Assembly: GCA_949152475.1 (NCBI GenBank)
Contig: OX424563.1
Coordinates: 5,243,001-5,307,000 of the forward strand
Length of the DNA stretch: 64,000 nt
Origin: Terebella lapidaria
Taxonomy: Eukaryota; Annelida; Polychaeta; Terebellida; Terebellidae
Reading direction: 5' to 3'
Within the stretch, counting starts at the first letter, position 1; the number at the start of each line of letters is the position of its first letter. Under the pieces are notes generated by a model. That model saw only the letters and a program-made list of their open reading frames with translations. It had not been told where the DNA came from and made no database searches. The position numbers and the translations under genes are program-made. Below are positions 21,160 through 36,750 of this stretch, one piece after another.

Positions 21160-24100
21160 TGACTTCACGGAAATGACGTCATTTTCAATTTAGTACTGAA
21201 AAAAATATAAATTGGTGAAAAATAACGATAGTAATAAACCGATGAAATACATCCTAATTGAATTTTGCAGCTGGTTTACAAGTACACTTTCCCAGTTTTC
21301 AACATCTGCAGATATTCTATAGGATGGACTCGCGACTTTTACGTCGGGCTAGGAGAGAAGATAGATACGGTGCTTTTTATTCCTGTTCAATTTCACGCCT
21401 GGGCACACTCGTACGGCACAAAGCAGACTGAAATGGCCACAGTCGGTCACCATGGGAACCCGTGGGTCGCTATCAGAAGTAGACAGGACTCGTTCATTTT
21501 TCGCGGTGTCTTCACACGGCGATATCGCACTTGAAACGATGGGAAAATAGCCCTTCAGGGGACCCGACAGAAACAGAGGGTAACATCGACAAATTATAAT
21601 TGCTATTTGCAGATAAACGGGTGATTGTTCAGTGTTCACCCCTTCTCGGTCCCCCCCCCCCCTCCTCTCTCTCTCACCCCCGCAGACATACACACCCATT
21701 GAGGCGCCCTATCCCGACGTCTCGCTGGCGTGCAGGTAGGAGACGGCCTCGGCCGGTTAATGACTTGTGACCCCAGCAACAGCCTCATTTCACGGAACGC
21801 GGGCGCAGGTCAGAGATCGGCGAAAACACACGGCGACTTCTCAGCGACCGCCTGTCACGTGTGACATGACGTGAAATCACACGGCTCCAGCACCATACAG
21901 CAGTAAGCTGCGCCACGAAACCGCGGAGAGGAACACAACAAAGCCCCCGCGACACACAAACCTGTGAAGCCCGCCGTGCCCAGCTAAGTTCATTATATTC
22001 GAATTTGGCAAAAAATATGTACAATGGAACCTAACGAACAAGGCGGTATTATTTTGTCTGAAATTTTTTAATACTTTCTCTTTGCACTGTTTTTGTACCT
22101 CTAATTGTCAAGTATAGTCTTAAAATTGCCGCCGATTTTTATACACATTTCAATGACAATCAAAATGAACGAATATTGCAAAGTAGTGCAAACACCTGTG
22201 TTCTCTTTCTGTACTTCATGTTCTGGATTATCATGCAGCATATCTATATGGATTCAATCATGTAGGCATTCACATGACACCTTTTACTCTTTCATGAAGG
22301 CCTTCATATATACATCTTTTAAATCCATATAGTGTGTGACACTGCGTATATCAACCACCAGTGACACGAACTTCTGGTGAAACTATTGGCTCCCTGGGAC
22401 GGGTCAAATATAAAAAATAAGAAAAGTTCCGAGCCCGGGGGTGAGATCAATTTCAGTAGCAACACTCCCGACAGTGACCAGGCTAATTGTGCACACTGGC
22501 AATCTGTCAGGCTTTCTCCGGTCGCCAATGAGTTATGGCTTTTCGCAGCAGTTTCAATGACGCAGAGAGATCTAGACAGATCTCGTGAATGCTCACTTGT
22601 ATCGAAGGATAATGTCTGCATATATGAGACAATCTTGTCAGAGAAGAGTGACACTCGGTAAAAGTGTACTTCTGGGAATTGATATTTCTAGTTATAGTTT
22701 GGCTAATGTCTGTAACTAGCATATAATGGCGCAGTAGAGGGCATGGGGAGTTGGAATGCATTATTATTATTTTTGGCAGAGACGGGGGTTACTAATGTTT
22801 TGAGTGTGAGTTTCTGAGGAGATCAGTACCCCCAGTGGGGTATTTTGTCGAGAAAGTGACAGTTTAGAAGGCGGGATAGACGCCTGGGCTTCGGAGATAG
22901 CGGCAGCCCGTGAGAGGCCTACCACGTGAACATGAAAACCGGCTCCCCCTTGGTGACGCTCGGGCCATTTCACGGTCAACTGTCGACCTCGACAACTGGG
23001 CGAAATGTTCTTGCAAAATGAGGTCAAGAAGTCCACGCGTCGCGGACTTGATTCCTCACCGTGGACAAGTGGCAAATGTCCACGAGACGGTGATTGACTA
23101 TATACCGTGGGCAAGTGGCGCAGGTCCATGAAATGGGGATTGACAACAGTCATCGAATGGAACGTTTAGGAGATCACCACGCTTGGGTGGACAAATCGAA
23201 AGGAATTGGAAATTAAACAGAACCCCTCAACACAGACTCTTTAACAAATCATAGCGAAAAACATCTGGTGAACAAAACTGTCGATAGCTTTTCGAGGCTT
23301 TTTGTCAGAATTAGATTTTCACACAAAAAGTATATGCTCATTTATTATTTGATATTCTCCCATGGATTAGCCTATGTATGGGCCTATATATTTCATTCCA
23401 TAACGTGAATAATTATGATTCAAATAACTCATTTATAAATATGAATTACCAACTGATCATTTTAATCGGATGTTTAATGCTGAGTTGGAACACATATTAC
23501 AACAGCTTTGCTTAATCAAGTAACCTGCGCATTGTGATTATCACTTCATTTCGAATTATTAATGTCGCGTAAATTTCATTCAGTTTTCCTTTAGCCATAG
23601 CAGCTATAATAGTTCGCCGAAAGAAAATTATAATTTAAACATTATAATTGCACAAATGATAAGTGGCCTGGTCCAATGTGTTACAACCTCGTTGATCTCT
23701 CGCCTAAATGTTGTCATATATAGCGTGAAATTCGAAAACTTCATAATTATTCAAAAATTCTCATGGCTATGCAAACACTTATTACCGTCCAATTAAGGTA
23801 ATTGTCAGGTACATTTTCTCATTATGACTATCTTTGTGCGTTTGATATTTATCAATGTCCGAATACATTCTGCTCATTATATTGACCCTTTATTCTGCCT
23901 CTGATGACTATTAACCGACCACAATATTTATTGCCATGAATATTTCCTGTGACAAACATCGTATTACCTGTCAATTAAGCGTGCTTTCATGTTCAGTAGG
24001 TGTTTAATATAAAGTGTCGAAACGTGGTACTCAACAACTCGGTTTTACCACGCTAACTGATTTGTCTGCGTGCCCAGGTCCCACTGTGTTCAGGACTTTG

Positions 24101-24735
24101 TACCCGGATCAGACGATCCAGACGCCCCTAGATAAAGTACCAGCGGGATACAATGATCAAGGTCGTGAATCCGGAACAGGAAATACTGCCCGCTGTGACG
24201 TCATCTAGTGATACCGAGCTCGTTTATCGACGGGGAGGTTCCAACTCGTCGGTCTAATCGAGGTTTAATTAACAGTGCTCAATTAGATAATGAAGCGGAG
24301 AAGCAGACCACTTCAAAGAGCAAAGAGAGATGCTGTCGACAGATTGGGGCGTCAAGTCCTCGAACCAACATCTCAGCGAACAGCGAAATTTGTACAGAGA
24401 GAGAGAGAGAGAGAGGGGGGGGGGGGGGAGGGGGGATAGCCGTCATAAGTACTATAGGCTTAATTTAAAAAAACGAACAAATCTAACAACAATTACATTG
24501 TCGGGATTGACAACAAAGCGTAACAAATGTTTCAAGTTGTAAGTTGTTGAGTTTTGGGAAAGGCGAAATTTGAATTCATGTACCCCTCAGGCCTAGTATT
24601 TATGTTATGGAGTGTTTATCAAAATTACAAAAGACACCATAATACAAACAATATACTTTTATTTTATAAACATGAGATACTAGTAATTAGAATCTGGCAG
24701 GTCTGTTAACTACGACACTAATCTAGGCTCAGGAA
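21160..24735. other. Intergenic DNA with candidate regulatory stretch
   Basis: No gene supported. It includes poly-C/CT (about 21650-21680), a (GA)n(G)n tract (about 24396-24435) and a GC-rich stretch at 21700-22010. At 23400-24010 lies an AT-rich unique stretch with many ATTAAT/AATTAAG words that could be an enhancer. Frames of 110-128 codons on the minus strand do not resemble known proteins. Confidence 0.45.
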
Positions 24736-24768
24736 CCATAGCTTACGTTACAAGCTATGGTAACGTAA
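24736..24768. repeat. Interlocked inverted repeats
   Basis: CCATAGCTT pairs with AAGCTATGG, and the overlapping TTACGTTAC pairs with GTAACGTAA, in the order A-B-A'-B'. The two 9-bp stems are nearly exclusive of each other. They lie at the edge of composite element copy 4. Confidence 0.7.
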
Positions 24769-24771
24769 ATA

Positions 24772-26322
24772 TTAGCCCAAGGGCTTGCAAGGTTACAGGA
24801 GAAATGTAGTGTCAGACATACATTTTCCCAGTAAAATTGCTGTTTTGACATATCAAATCCACTAAAGGTCAAATTCAAGGTCACCAAAAGATCCACCCGA
24901 TATGTGACTGCCTTCAGTATATACTCATAATACATAATCTAAGCTCCAACTATGAGCATTATATCTGCTTCAATCATTTTACATTTTCCACGTCGAATGC
25001 TACCTCAATTTCAAAGTCACCCAAAGGTGTTCCGTATATACGACTTCCTATCACAAACCCCAGGTTTATTTGCAAGCGTTTTGGCCCCAGAGGCCAATTT
25101 ATGCATATATCATGCCATTTGGGCCTCTCTGTCCTATATGTATCGGCCGTATGGGGGAATTTAAGTTGCTCCATCTGTTGATGCACATAAAGTGTCCCAA
25201 CTGGTATATTCTGAAATAAAAAAAAACGCAAACCTGGTCCGAGTTTCTGAGAAAAAAAAACAGACAAATTTGAGCATATTTTCCCTCCAAAACACCTGTT
25301 TTGACCCTTCAAGGTCATCGAAGGCCAACTTCAAGGACACCACACAAATCGCAGCATAAGACTTCCCATTCGAATGTACCAATATAGCTAAGCTATATCT
25401 TCAAGCGTTCTAGTAGTACAATTGTGACAGCCCCATTATGAAAGGAAAAAATGGCTAAAATTTTCAAAATTCCCCAAATATTTCTCTATCTGGAAATGGG
25501 CCAAAATTGATAGTGACATGGTTTGGGACCCAAAAAAATGTTTACCGACTCGCCAAAAAATCAATATGGCCACCACACGCAGCCCATTGTTTCAAGAGCA
25601 ATGAAACTTATACATATCACGAATGTATATAAGGAGAGTATAATGTATGTTTAGTTTTAAAAAAGTTACTGAACAAATTTTGAGAAAATGGCTGCCAAAG
25701 TCCCAAATTGAGCGTTTTTCCACAAGAATGGCCTTTAGACCGTTCAAGGTCATCGAAGGTGAAATCCAAGGTCACAACACAAATCATAATATCTGACTTC
25801 CCTTTTGAAAATGCTAATATCTAACCTCTATCTTCAATCATTCTAGGAGTATAGTTCCCATTATGAAAGAAACAGGGTCTTATGTCCAGAATTATGATTT
25901 CAAGGGAGATTTTTTTTCGGCTGAAAGTGGCTCAAAATAAATAGTAACATGATTTGGGGAAAAACATTTTTTTCCCCCGCCGACCCGTCAAAAAATCAAA
26001 ATGGCCGCCACACAAAGACTGGCGACTCAACGGCAACGAAACTTATACATGTCACGAGGTAACATAAGGGAAATATTTTGAAACAAAAATCTCAAAAAAG
26101 GTCACACAGTTTTCGAGAAAATGGCCGCCGAAGTCCAAAATTGGTCGTTTTTCGTCGGAAACGACCATATTTTTTATTTTTTAAAAATACGAAAAAAAAA
26201 AACTGTAAATACCTCTTGAAATATTTATAGGCATTTTTGCGCAGAATTTCAGAAAGATTTGACTGTAAACCTCAACCTCAACTTTAAATAAAAACGTGGA
26301 CGACCATAGGTCCGGTAACCTA
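24772..26322 (-). mobile_element. Composite element copy 4, diverged
   Basis: Minus-strand copy. The hairpin end AGCCCAAGGGCT (24773-24784) followed by AAGGTTACAGGA corresponds to the right end of copies 2 and 3, and GGTCCGGTAACC (26309-26320) to the left end. The interior has AAGGTCATCGAAGG-type segments (25312, 25746) and AAAATGGCCGCC blocks repeated twice, but the 134-bp core is not regular. An older subfamily. Confidence 0.6.
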
Positions 26323-29300
26323 AACACAATTTGGTTGAGCCTATATACCTGTGCTAGTTTTCAATATAACTAAAACGTTCCCTAAGGCATATGCAACTAA
26401 AACTGTCAAGTAATTAGTTTTTAAGGTTCATCTGCTCTCAATTTCGAAGAATCTGTAGGCGAATGCTGCAGACATGTCTGGTCAGAAGTAATGTCAAAAT
26501 ATCATATTTCTGTTACCGTGCTCAAAATGCCAACATGGGAAGTAACGATCTCATCCTTTTCCAATGAACCGCGGTTAATCGGTGGACAACATTAATTATA
26601 CACAGTGATTAATATCAGATACTCGTTTAATTAGTCGATCATTTGCCAATGATAACGTAAACTCATACTCTGACCTTCATGATTCGGTTCGATGAATTTG
26701 ACCGATGCCCAGTGAGTGTCCGATTTGCTCCAATGACAATGACCGACCTCCCATGATCCTCTGCGCGCCGAGCTTGGCACGCCGCTCGTCTAATATTGTG
26801 CTCATCTCTAGATAAATCCGGATCATTGTCCATGGTGATATCGTGTGGGCGGGTTTGATTGAGATGGGCCGTAGAGAAAGAGGAGATTAAGGGTTGACGA
26901 GGGATGAGAGGGGGGGGGGGGGGGGCGTGGGACGGACGGACGGACGGCCCGGCGAGACGACCAAATCACAAACAGGTCCGAGCGCTGAGATCATCCCACT
27001 TTGCTGGGAATTTCTGCTATTTTTTAACAGCAATTAGTCAACACCAACAGAACTCTAAAATGAAACAGAATTTGTTACTTGTAAAAAAAAAAAAAAAAAA
27101 AAAAAAAACGTTTCTCAGGCGCTCATATCAGTTGGCACGTGTCATCATATTAGGGTTTACCATTAAATAGATTTCTATATATTTGAAAGAAGGTTCAGAA
27201 AAAGATGAAGGGCCTATACTCAACGAGAAATTTGTGATAACAGAAATTTTCAACAGATTTTAGTATCACTTTCAAAGGCCGTTGAGCGCATCCCTGCTCC
27301 CACGAAGCCGAAATCAATTAGCCCAAGCGGCTGGGAGACAGAAGCCAGAGGTGGATCCCCGCACGTCCGTCGCCATGGCTCCGGCCGCGTGCAGACAGGG
27401 AGACCAACGTCTCTACAGGGGCCAGATCACCAGGGGGGCCACTCCATATAACCACATCTCTGCAGCGAGTATATGAAATGAAGCTGGGATCATTTTTACG
27501 TATCCGGATTTTAGCAGTTGGAGGTGGTGCAGGCAGATTCAATGTCTATTGCTGTTTCAAAATTGCAGGCCACTAAATTATAGTATGGTATGCATATTTT
27601 ATAGTTTAATAAGTACTATAATTTTTGGGGATATTGATATAATGATTCAATCGGTTAACTGATAATCTATCTTTTATCGGATGATGTGGGTTACATAACA
27701 AAAACAGCTTCAGTTTGTGTTATGGGTGCAATGGTGTCAGCACTCGTGGAGAAAGCCGGGGATTGCGGGTTCGAGTCCCGCCGGTGGTTTATACTTTTTG
27801 TATGAAAACAATCAGTATTATTATATTGTATATATAGGCATAAGGCTAATAATGTGATGTTCATTTAATTGTATGCTGAATTCGCTTTTATGAAGAATAT
27901 ATAGAATCTAAGATCTAAAAGGAACGAAAAATAATTCCTACTTATTGTTATTTTTTTTTTTTTGGCTTAGATCACGTCTCTTGAAAGAACCCGGTATATG
28001 TTTGACCTGTTGTGGAGTGACCTCCCCTAAATTCTCCACTACGCCACTCACTCAGACACAGAACGGCTCAATTACGATCCGATCCGATTGCTTTCAACTG
28101 CAAAAGTCAGCTAATTAGAGAAATCTAAACACGAAGCATCTGTTTGTCTGGGGTCTAGGCCCATTAAAAGTATCAAATACTTTTATTGGGCTTTTAAAGA
28201 CGCCGTTTGCCGACCTGACAGACCGCCGCATGGACTGGAGAGGCACCAAAACTGTCGGAGCGAATATACAAGGCTCGAAAATCAAACCAATAACGCGATA
28301 CTTGACTTCTTATGTCGTCTGCGGCCACGTGCGGAGAGCCCATGCACCTATATAGTCTGGGATAAAATAATACTGGGTCTCGGAGTAGGCCTAATCCAAA
28401 CTTCATAATACTCAAAATATATTGCAGGAAATCATGAGCGAGTGACTGATTTGGTGAATAGTTAAAATAATTTATACAATCCCGTTCAATCAGTCTTATT
28501 CCAAACATGTATAGGCCCTATATATACATATATAGAGAGAGATGTTCAACTGATTCTGAATCACTTATTTTACTATGGTATGCGACTTCTTTTTTATAGT
28601 TTTAGAATTGTATACACGGACAGTGTATACACGCAGTTTGCAGATATAGGGCCTAATGCTAAATATGATACATGTAGGCCTATTATGAATAAATGAATTA
28701 GGAAAGTATGTTTTCTGAGTGCAAATGTATCGGAGTATAGGTCTGGTAAACCAGAGAGTCGATAGTATGCTACCTGTTCACGGCCATGAGAATGTTCAGC
28801 ATCAGAAAAACCCCGAAACAAATGTTATTCTTGGAAAAGGTACACGCCCTGTATGTGTGCCTTCACTTTGCCGAGAGCTGACATGTTGTTGGGTTTGTAT
28901 GACAAGCCATTAGCTCCGAGCTAATCTCGGGCTCTTGCGAGCGAACTCCAGAGCCGGAGAAAACCCCAAGGAATCTCCGGACTGGAACAGACAGGCGCCT
29001 CTCCGGATTCCCCGGGTAAGTGCCGATACAATAATTGTTGACGCAGCAACCTATCCGCGGTAATTAGTGTGTATTCTACGGCACAAGGCAAAGGGAAACC
29101 GAGCCCCGGGCTGGCTAAATATTTAGAGTGGCGCTTCGTCGACGCGCGCAATTGACTGCGATTGGACGTCTGTCGGATCTGGACAGTGTCAGAACGAGGC
29201 TCTCAATTGGCGAATGTATAATATATCTAGACTTCTGTGTGGCGATTGTCCGCGAGAGATGAAAGCATAAGCCAACAGATGTAACAGGCGCAATTAATGT

Positions 29301-32085
29301 AAAATAAATAGCCACGGGGTCTCTATAGATAAGTATATCATGGCCGCTTCTTGGAAGAATTCCGATAAGATTGATTCTAGTTTGGTGTCTTGTCTTACGT
29401 AATCCAGAGTGGTCAGGTCTTATCGGGACACATGAAATTTTGGGTGATTGGACCATAGAAAAAGTCAGAAATTGGTCATAGTTTGGACTATAGGCTAATG
29501 TAGTAATAGGAAGACCCATACTAGACTGGAGAGGATAATATATCAATGGTATATGTATGTGTATAACTATGATATATAAACAAAAATGATATAAATAAAA
29601 GAAGAAAAAAAAACAATAATGATAAATACAATGTCATGAGATGTCGGTCTCAAACTTATGACTAACTTTCCCCTTTTCTGGTTCAGCCTCTATAAATGAC
29701 GCCGCTAATACAGTAATTGAGTTCGCTTGGATTCTAATGAAGTTGTTTTGACGCCAACTACGTTTATAGACAGGACTTAAACAAATGACCCATGAAAAAG
29801 ATCAAGATATTAAGAGTGTCGCGAAAGGTCATGGAGCAGCGCAATTCGCCTGGCCATTTCCAGATCGGCGTCGCTTTGAAATCCGCACTTGAAAGGCGGT
29901 TTGAGGGAGCACAGGGGACTGTTTCACGGTCGGTTAGAAATTCAAATTTACTCGATATCGGTGTTGTAATTGAGAATTTAAAGTGAGTGTAATTATTCAG
30001 ATGTTGGCTCAGCTGAATTAAAACGCAATCAGCGCCCCATGAGTCCCGGAGTATGTTATGTTACTCTCAGTCGCCAGACCGAGAAGGACAAGCGTATGTT
30101 CGGCAATATTGTTTTGAAGTGCCCTGTCTCTTATCTATTACAAAGGGTCGGAGGTACGTACGGGCGAGTCGGGGGTCTCAGGATGCCCCACCAGGTCCCA
30201 GACCCCCGGGACTACCGAAACCCAGGCTCCTTGTCGTCCCCAGGCCCCGGGTAATGAGCCTCTAATGCGACCTGTGGGAAAATCAAAGCTCACTCGATAA
30301 AGGCTATCAATTTTGTCTTGTGGACTCGACCGCTTCAGGCTGCCAATACCAATCACCGACAATTCCCTCAACTTTTTACAGGGAAGTTCTAGTTTGTTCG
30401 AGTGACCATGCCCAGATACACACTCTCCAACCCCCGGGGTGCCATATCCACCCCCCCCCCCCCCACAGAGTCCATGGATTCCCTGAGATCCGGGGCCAAA
30501 GGTCGCGTGGTTGTCGCGGACACCCGGGGTATTGTCCAGTCATCATAGGGGAAAACATGCGGGTGGTAGGCTCCTGAAATTAATAGTATATGATATTATA
30601 GAAAACTAACATCACTTGAGGAGCTCTATTCATGTGTGCTTCAAAATCGAGACGGAATCCACAATTCTTTTGATATGAGAGTTATCGCTTTATTCTAGAA
30701 CTCACCTTAAGTTCTGACTCAGTAGGGGTCAGTTCGAGGCCCTTGCCGCTCACCTGGACACCGGGAGACTGACCTCCTCTCTAGTTTCATCCCCACTTGT
30801 GGTCGGTAGGAATCGGTTACTAATCACTGTTATTTTATTGAAAGTTGGACGGTGTTTAGCGTAATAAATGATTTCATAAATCACCCGTGGGACTATCTCG
30901 GCCAAATCGCGGGGATAACTGGACCATCACATCGCACTGATCAGAGAAAGGGATATTCTCGTTATTTATCATCGGACATTCCGGATCTGCCAGGAACCTT
31001 AATGAAACTTATCCTTCACACAAAATAGGTTCACGAATTATGCTTTTCTTTATATGCCAGCATCTTACTGTTTATATTTTCACATGCTACTTAATTGATT
31101 TTCTTTCATATGATATATGGTTTTGGTTAATGTATCGAGTGAACTAAGTTTATCGTTACACATGTTCATCGTATAAAATCAATCCAATCAGTAATTAGTG
31201 CTCGGTGTTTACCTGTAGCAGCTAATTATATGTGCCTTCAAAGGGCAGTTACAAGTCGTTTTTCACTAATGACCGACAGAATTGACCTGTTCCACCACAC
31301 ATGACAGTAATTAACCCATCCTGAGCCAGAGGCTCATCAACAGTAATTGCTTGTTTTAATTATGTATCCAGCCACGGGATGTGTCCAAATATTTGCCCTG
31401 TCCATTGTTTATACCCGCTAATAGAGCACCGTTCCTAGCTCTTATAGTCGACAACCTTCCTACTGGTGTCCGATTATTCTCTCGAATAAATTTGACAGAA
31501 TACCCTGTTATTTACAACGGTTAGATTTGCATATGAAAGCTCATTCCTGCTGGTGTCATTTCTTGGCATTTATAACCAATACTCATCGTGTGTTTTTCCC
31601 ATGCTGTTAAATTCCATGGTATTCGGAAATATAATGTACATGTATATGAAGTATTGCAGTTTTTCTAAAGTATAGGCATATACCTTACATCTATACCCTG
31701 ATTTTTATTCGTTTACATAGCTTTTTTGCGCATGTTCCTGCGATGCTATTAAATGGTCTCTGTGGCTAAAATTAACTCTGGGGTAGATTGCCTTTTTAAG
31801 TTTTCCAGCTACAAGTAAGAAGATTGGTGGAGAAATGCCGTTGAAATATGTCAAGTTACATAATATATATACATGATAACTTTCAGTGTTACTAAACAAC
31901 AAACAGAAACGTACAAAATTCAGAGTAGCCTATATAGTAAACACAGATTTCGCAAAATTTCATATATAATACATTCTAGGAGTGCATGCAGTCTATTTGC
32001 CAGAATTTAAATCATCGAATTATGCTTTAAATGCTGGGGATCATTAACAGTAACCAGCTATAAATTTGAATGTTGAAAAAATATG
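26323..32085. other. Intergenic DNA with simple repeats and candidate cis-regulatory DNA
   Basis: No gene supported. It contains a poly-G plus (ACGG)n tract (26910-26947), a poly-A tract (27083-27108) and a poly-C tract (30451-30464). A TAATTA-rich segment lies at 31180-31370. The 143-codon frame on the minus strand at 29115-29546 has no recognisable domain. Confidence 0.45.
27723..27790 (+). pseudogene. 5'-truncated tRNA-Arg-like unit H
   Basis: Only the intron and 3' half are present (GGGTGCAATGGTGTCAGCAC through TCCCGCCGGTGGTT). The D-arm and anticodon are missing. The 5' truncation is typical of retroposed copies. Confidence 0.65.
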
Positions 32086-32195
32086 AACCACCGGCGGGAC
32101 TCGAACCCGCAATCCCCGGCTTTCTCCACGAGTGCTGACAACATTGCACCCGATCGGCTAGGAGGCCGATGCCTTATCCATTGGGCCACGGTGGC
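32086..32195 (-). tRNA. tRNA-Arg(CCU) with 37-nt intron, unit I
   Basis: Minus strand, 110 nt. Acceptor, D-arm, CCU anticodon loop, both anticodon-stem halves, the canonical-site intron and the T-arm are all intact. The intron differs by two bases from the array units. TTTTTT follows the 3' end within about 10 nt. It stands alone, away from the array. It is one of the two best candidates for a working gene. Confidence 0.7.
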
Positions 32196-33578
32196 TCGAC
32201 GGTTCTCTTGAAAATATTATCGAAAATGATAACTAGCAGTATATACAAACATCTTTTTAATCTTAGTAATTATTTTTTAACAATTCGGGGAATAATTCTA
32301 TAGATTTTCCCTCTTTCCAGTTACAATTTGAATCTTCGTCATAAATACGTATTCTCTTGGCTCTTCATATTCCAATGTTGATAAATTAGCAGTGAATGGA
32401 AATATCGCCGCTGAATAACTCAAAATTATCCATACATTGCAACTGAATATGCCTAAATGTGTTTTCGCGTCCAAGTTACGTCTAGTGAAGAGCTATTTCT
32501 ATTGTATTACTAACCGGTCCATATGAAAATGATATTATTCCAGTCTGCTTCCCCTGCATTTGTGTATCTTTTTTATTTCATTTTTCTGCAATATATTTGC
32601 AACTACACAATTTGACATCTATACAGGTTTGCATTAAATAACATGCGTTTATTAATTTAAAGTGGCATAATCGGTTTTCGGTTTTCCGTGTAAAAGTGAT
32701 CAATAACCTAACTGTCTCCAGAGCAGCTGTACAGTGCAAAATACTCAATTAATTTGTCTGAATTTGACATTGGAAATCTGATTTCAATATAGTTTCGCAC
32801 GGTACGGTTCCCATACAGTGACGCAAAAATAACAACAAAAGAATACAGAAGAATACACAGCCCAATCACTTTAAACTCGTATTTATATATTATGGTGATG
32901 AAACGTCAAATATTCAAATTGATTCTTTTGACAAAATATCTAAATTCATGTGTTCGTACGGTACTATATATTCGAATGTATATGCTAGCTAATTGATTTA
33001 TAACGAATTTCAGAAACATACTATGCTACTTTAAGTGTTTCGTTGATTGATATAATTATACACACGACTATAAATCAGCCCACAGGTCCTAATCTATACC
33101 CATGTGTATTTGTGAGATATACACCAATAACGCATTTTGACTTTTTAAAATTCACAGAAAAAGTATCAATCAATTGTCATCAATCGATTATAAATTGTCT
33201 TCAAGGATATAAAATGTTTGATATGCGTTATGTTTGATAGTACACAGGGGAGGCGATACCTTGGGCTTCCGCAACGGCCATTTGTTTATATCTTCCTATT
33301 TCTTTTGTCCTCCCTTTTTGATTTCTTATTCTTTCTTTTCTTTTCCTCCAGATTTTACTCGAAATCCTTACATAATGTCATGTCATGGTCCACTTCACCT
33401 CTTTGTGTATTCAATGTGTGTTTTAAATTGTGTAATGTGAAGTTAGGACTAATTCGCCAAATCGGAGTGAACCACGGATATAATGTTATTTTTGTATGTT
33501 TTTGACTAATCATTTATTTGCTGTCGTTCAGATTCGGAAATACATGCAATTATCAGTTTGTTATTATTAGTAAAAATG

Positions 33579-33688
33579 AACCACCGGCGGGACTCGAACC
33601 CGCAATCCCCGGCTTTCTCCACGAGTGCTGACGCCATTGCACCCGACCGGCTAGGAGGCCGATGCCTTATCCATTGGGCCACGGTGGC
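33579..33688 (-). tRNA. tRNA-Arg(CCU) with 37-nt intron, unit J
   Basis: Minus strand, 110 nt, all structural elements intact and matching the array consensus. A TTTTT terminator lies 3-4 nt past the 3' end. The anticodon-intron pair (C32 with G third from the intron 3' end) is present. Solitary copy 1.5 kb from unit I, same strand. Confidence 0.72.
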
Positions 33689-35258
33689 TACGAAAGTTGT
33701 ATGCATAGTGCGTTTTCTACGTTTAATATTGTTAACAGAGACTCCAATACATTGACGAAATTCAGGTGTTCTAAATTGGCCATTTAAATAGAACAGTCTT
33801 CTTCGTTTATGGACAGTTTTTGTTCGATTTATGAACTTTTTTTATAGAAATATGCGTAACTATTCGGGCGTATGGTATATATGTCATATAGGAGACATAT
33901 TACGATTTCAATAATGATATATACATGTATGTTCTTTGATAATCATTGATGTTTAAACACTGTCAAGATATAGACCTACATGTGGATTTCCGGAATCATA
34001 TAATAATGTTCCGTATAATGTGAAGCAATGTACGAGATGGAAATATGTATAGATACAAACAGATACAAGGACTGTTTGCATGTGTGGCTTATGGACAGAT
34101 TTCACTAATTCCTTCGGCCATACAAAACAATGATAAAAAGCCCAAATTCAAGTCTCCATAGCCCCGTTCCAGAACAAGATAAACCTTAGCAGCTTATATA
34201 CAAAGCTAGCCAATTCATTTCCTGATCTCACTATAGTAAGGAAAATATATGTTGATAAATTGGATTTTTTGCTACAGCTCGAATTCTGAGGGTACCCCCT
34301 TAAAACGACTGATTTTCATGCCTGACAACCCATATATATCGTTCGCCATCAAAGCCGTTCTGTGCGTGCTGTGGTCTTGAAACTCTTCGTGTGCAATGCC
34401 AACCAGCCTGGGTCAACAACCAGCCATAGCAAAATATCCCCCACCATTCTGCGGGGGATCAAGGGCATCCCCCGTTTTCAAAATAGGGAATGCTCTGACT
34501 GTAACGGATATGACGCAATATCATTGGTGTTGTCATGCCTTATATCTCAGTTATCAGACGCATACTAGTCATATATTGTCATATCCATGAACATAAATAT
34601 GTATGTCTATGGTCATATCATGGCTTATTTATGAGCTGGGAAGGTAGTTTTGCACACCAAGTGAACGAGATTCAGTTTGAGTTTTGAGTAAAGTTTACTG
34701 TCAACAATATACACATCAATAACACGGAGCACTTTTCACGAACAAATACACAATGATTCACATAACAAAATAACTGATCAGACCATACTATGGGCCTATA
34801 TGGTCGAGTTATTGACATTGAAAATCTCATCTGTTCTATCCTATTTAATTTCTCACTAAACACAAGGAACATAATTTAAATAGGTGAACATTCACAAACA
34901 TGTCACATGACAACGGCAATTTACCTCGTTTTGATTAACGCAAAACGGAAGAGATGTATTGTCAATAAATACTTCCTAAATCCCGACGTCTCCATGCAAA
35001 TGATCATTGTCCCGGGACGTGGTTCATGGCAAGTCAGGCATAGCACAATACTGCATCTCACAACAACGTATCGTCTTTGTAAGGTATTCGCCGCTTTCAA
35101 TGCGCGCTATTTATAATTGTAACATTATGAGTCAGAGACATAAATTCAATTCCTTCCTGAAACACTCTCTCACGTCATTTTGACAAATCAAAACGTCTTC
35201 GCTGAAACAGTTCTAAAGTTGCAAGCATAAGTTGGCAAAGCGTCTAGCAGCAGATCCG
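33689..35258. other. DNA downstream of Msx
   Basis: No other gene seen. The part next to 35258 should hold the Msx 3' untranslated region. No consensus AATAAA is present on the minus strand near the stop codon, and only weak variants are visible. Confidence 0.4.

Positions 35259-36750
<1,492 letters not shown>

Noticed and set aside
22767..23153. 128-codon frame on the minus strand
   Set aside because: Random composition and no known motif.
29115..29546. 143-codon frame on the minus strand
   Set aside because: No recognisable domain, no splice or start context, and such lengths arise by chance in 64 kb.
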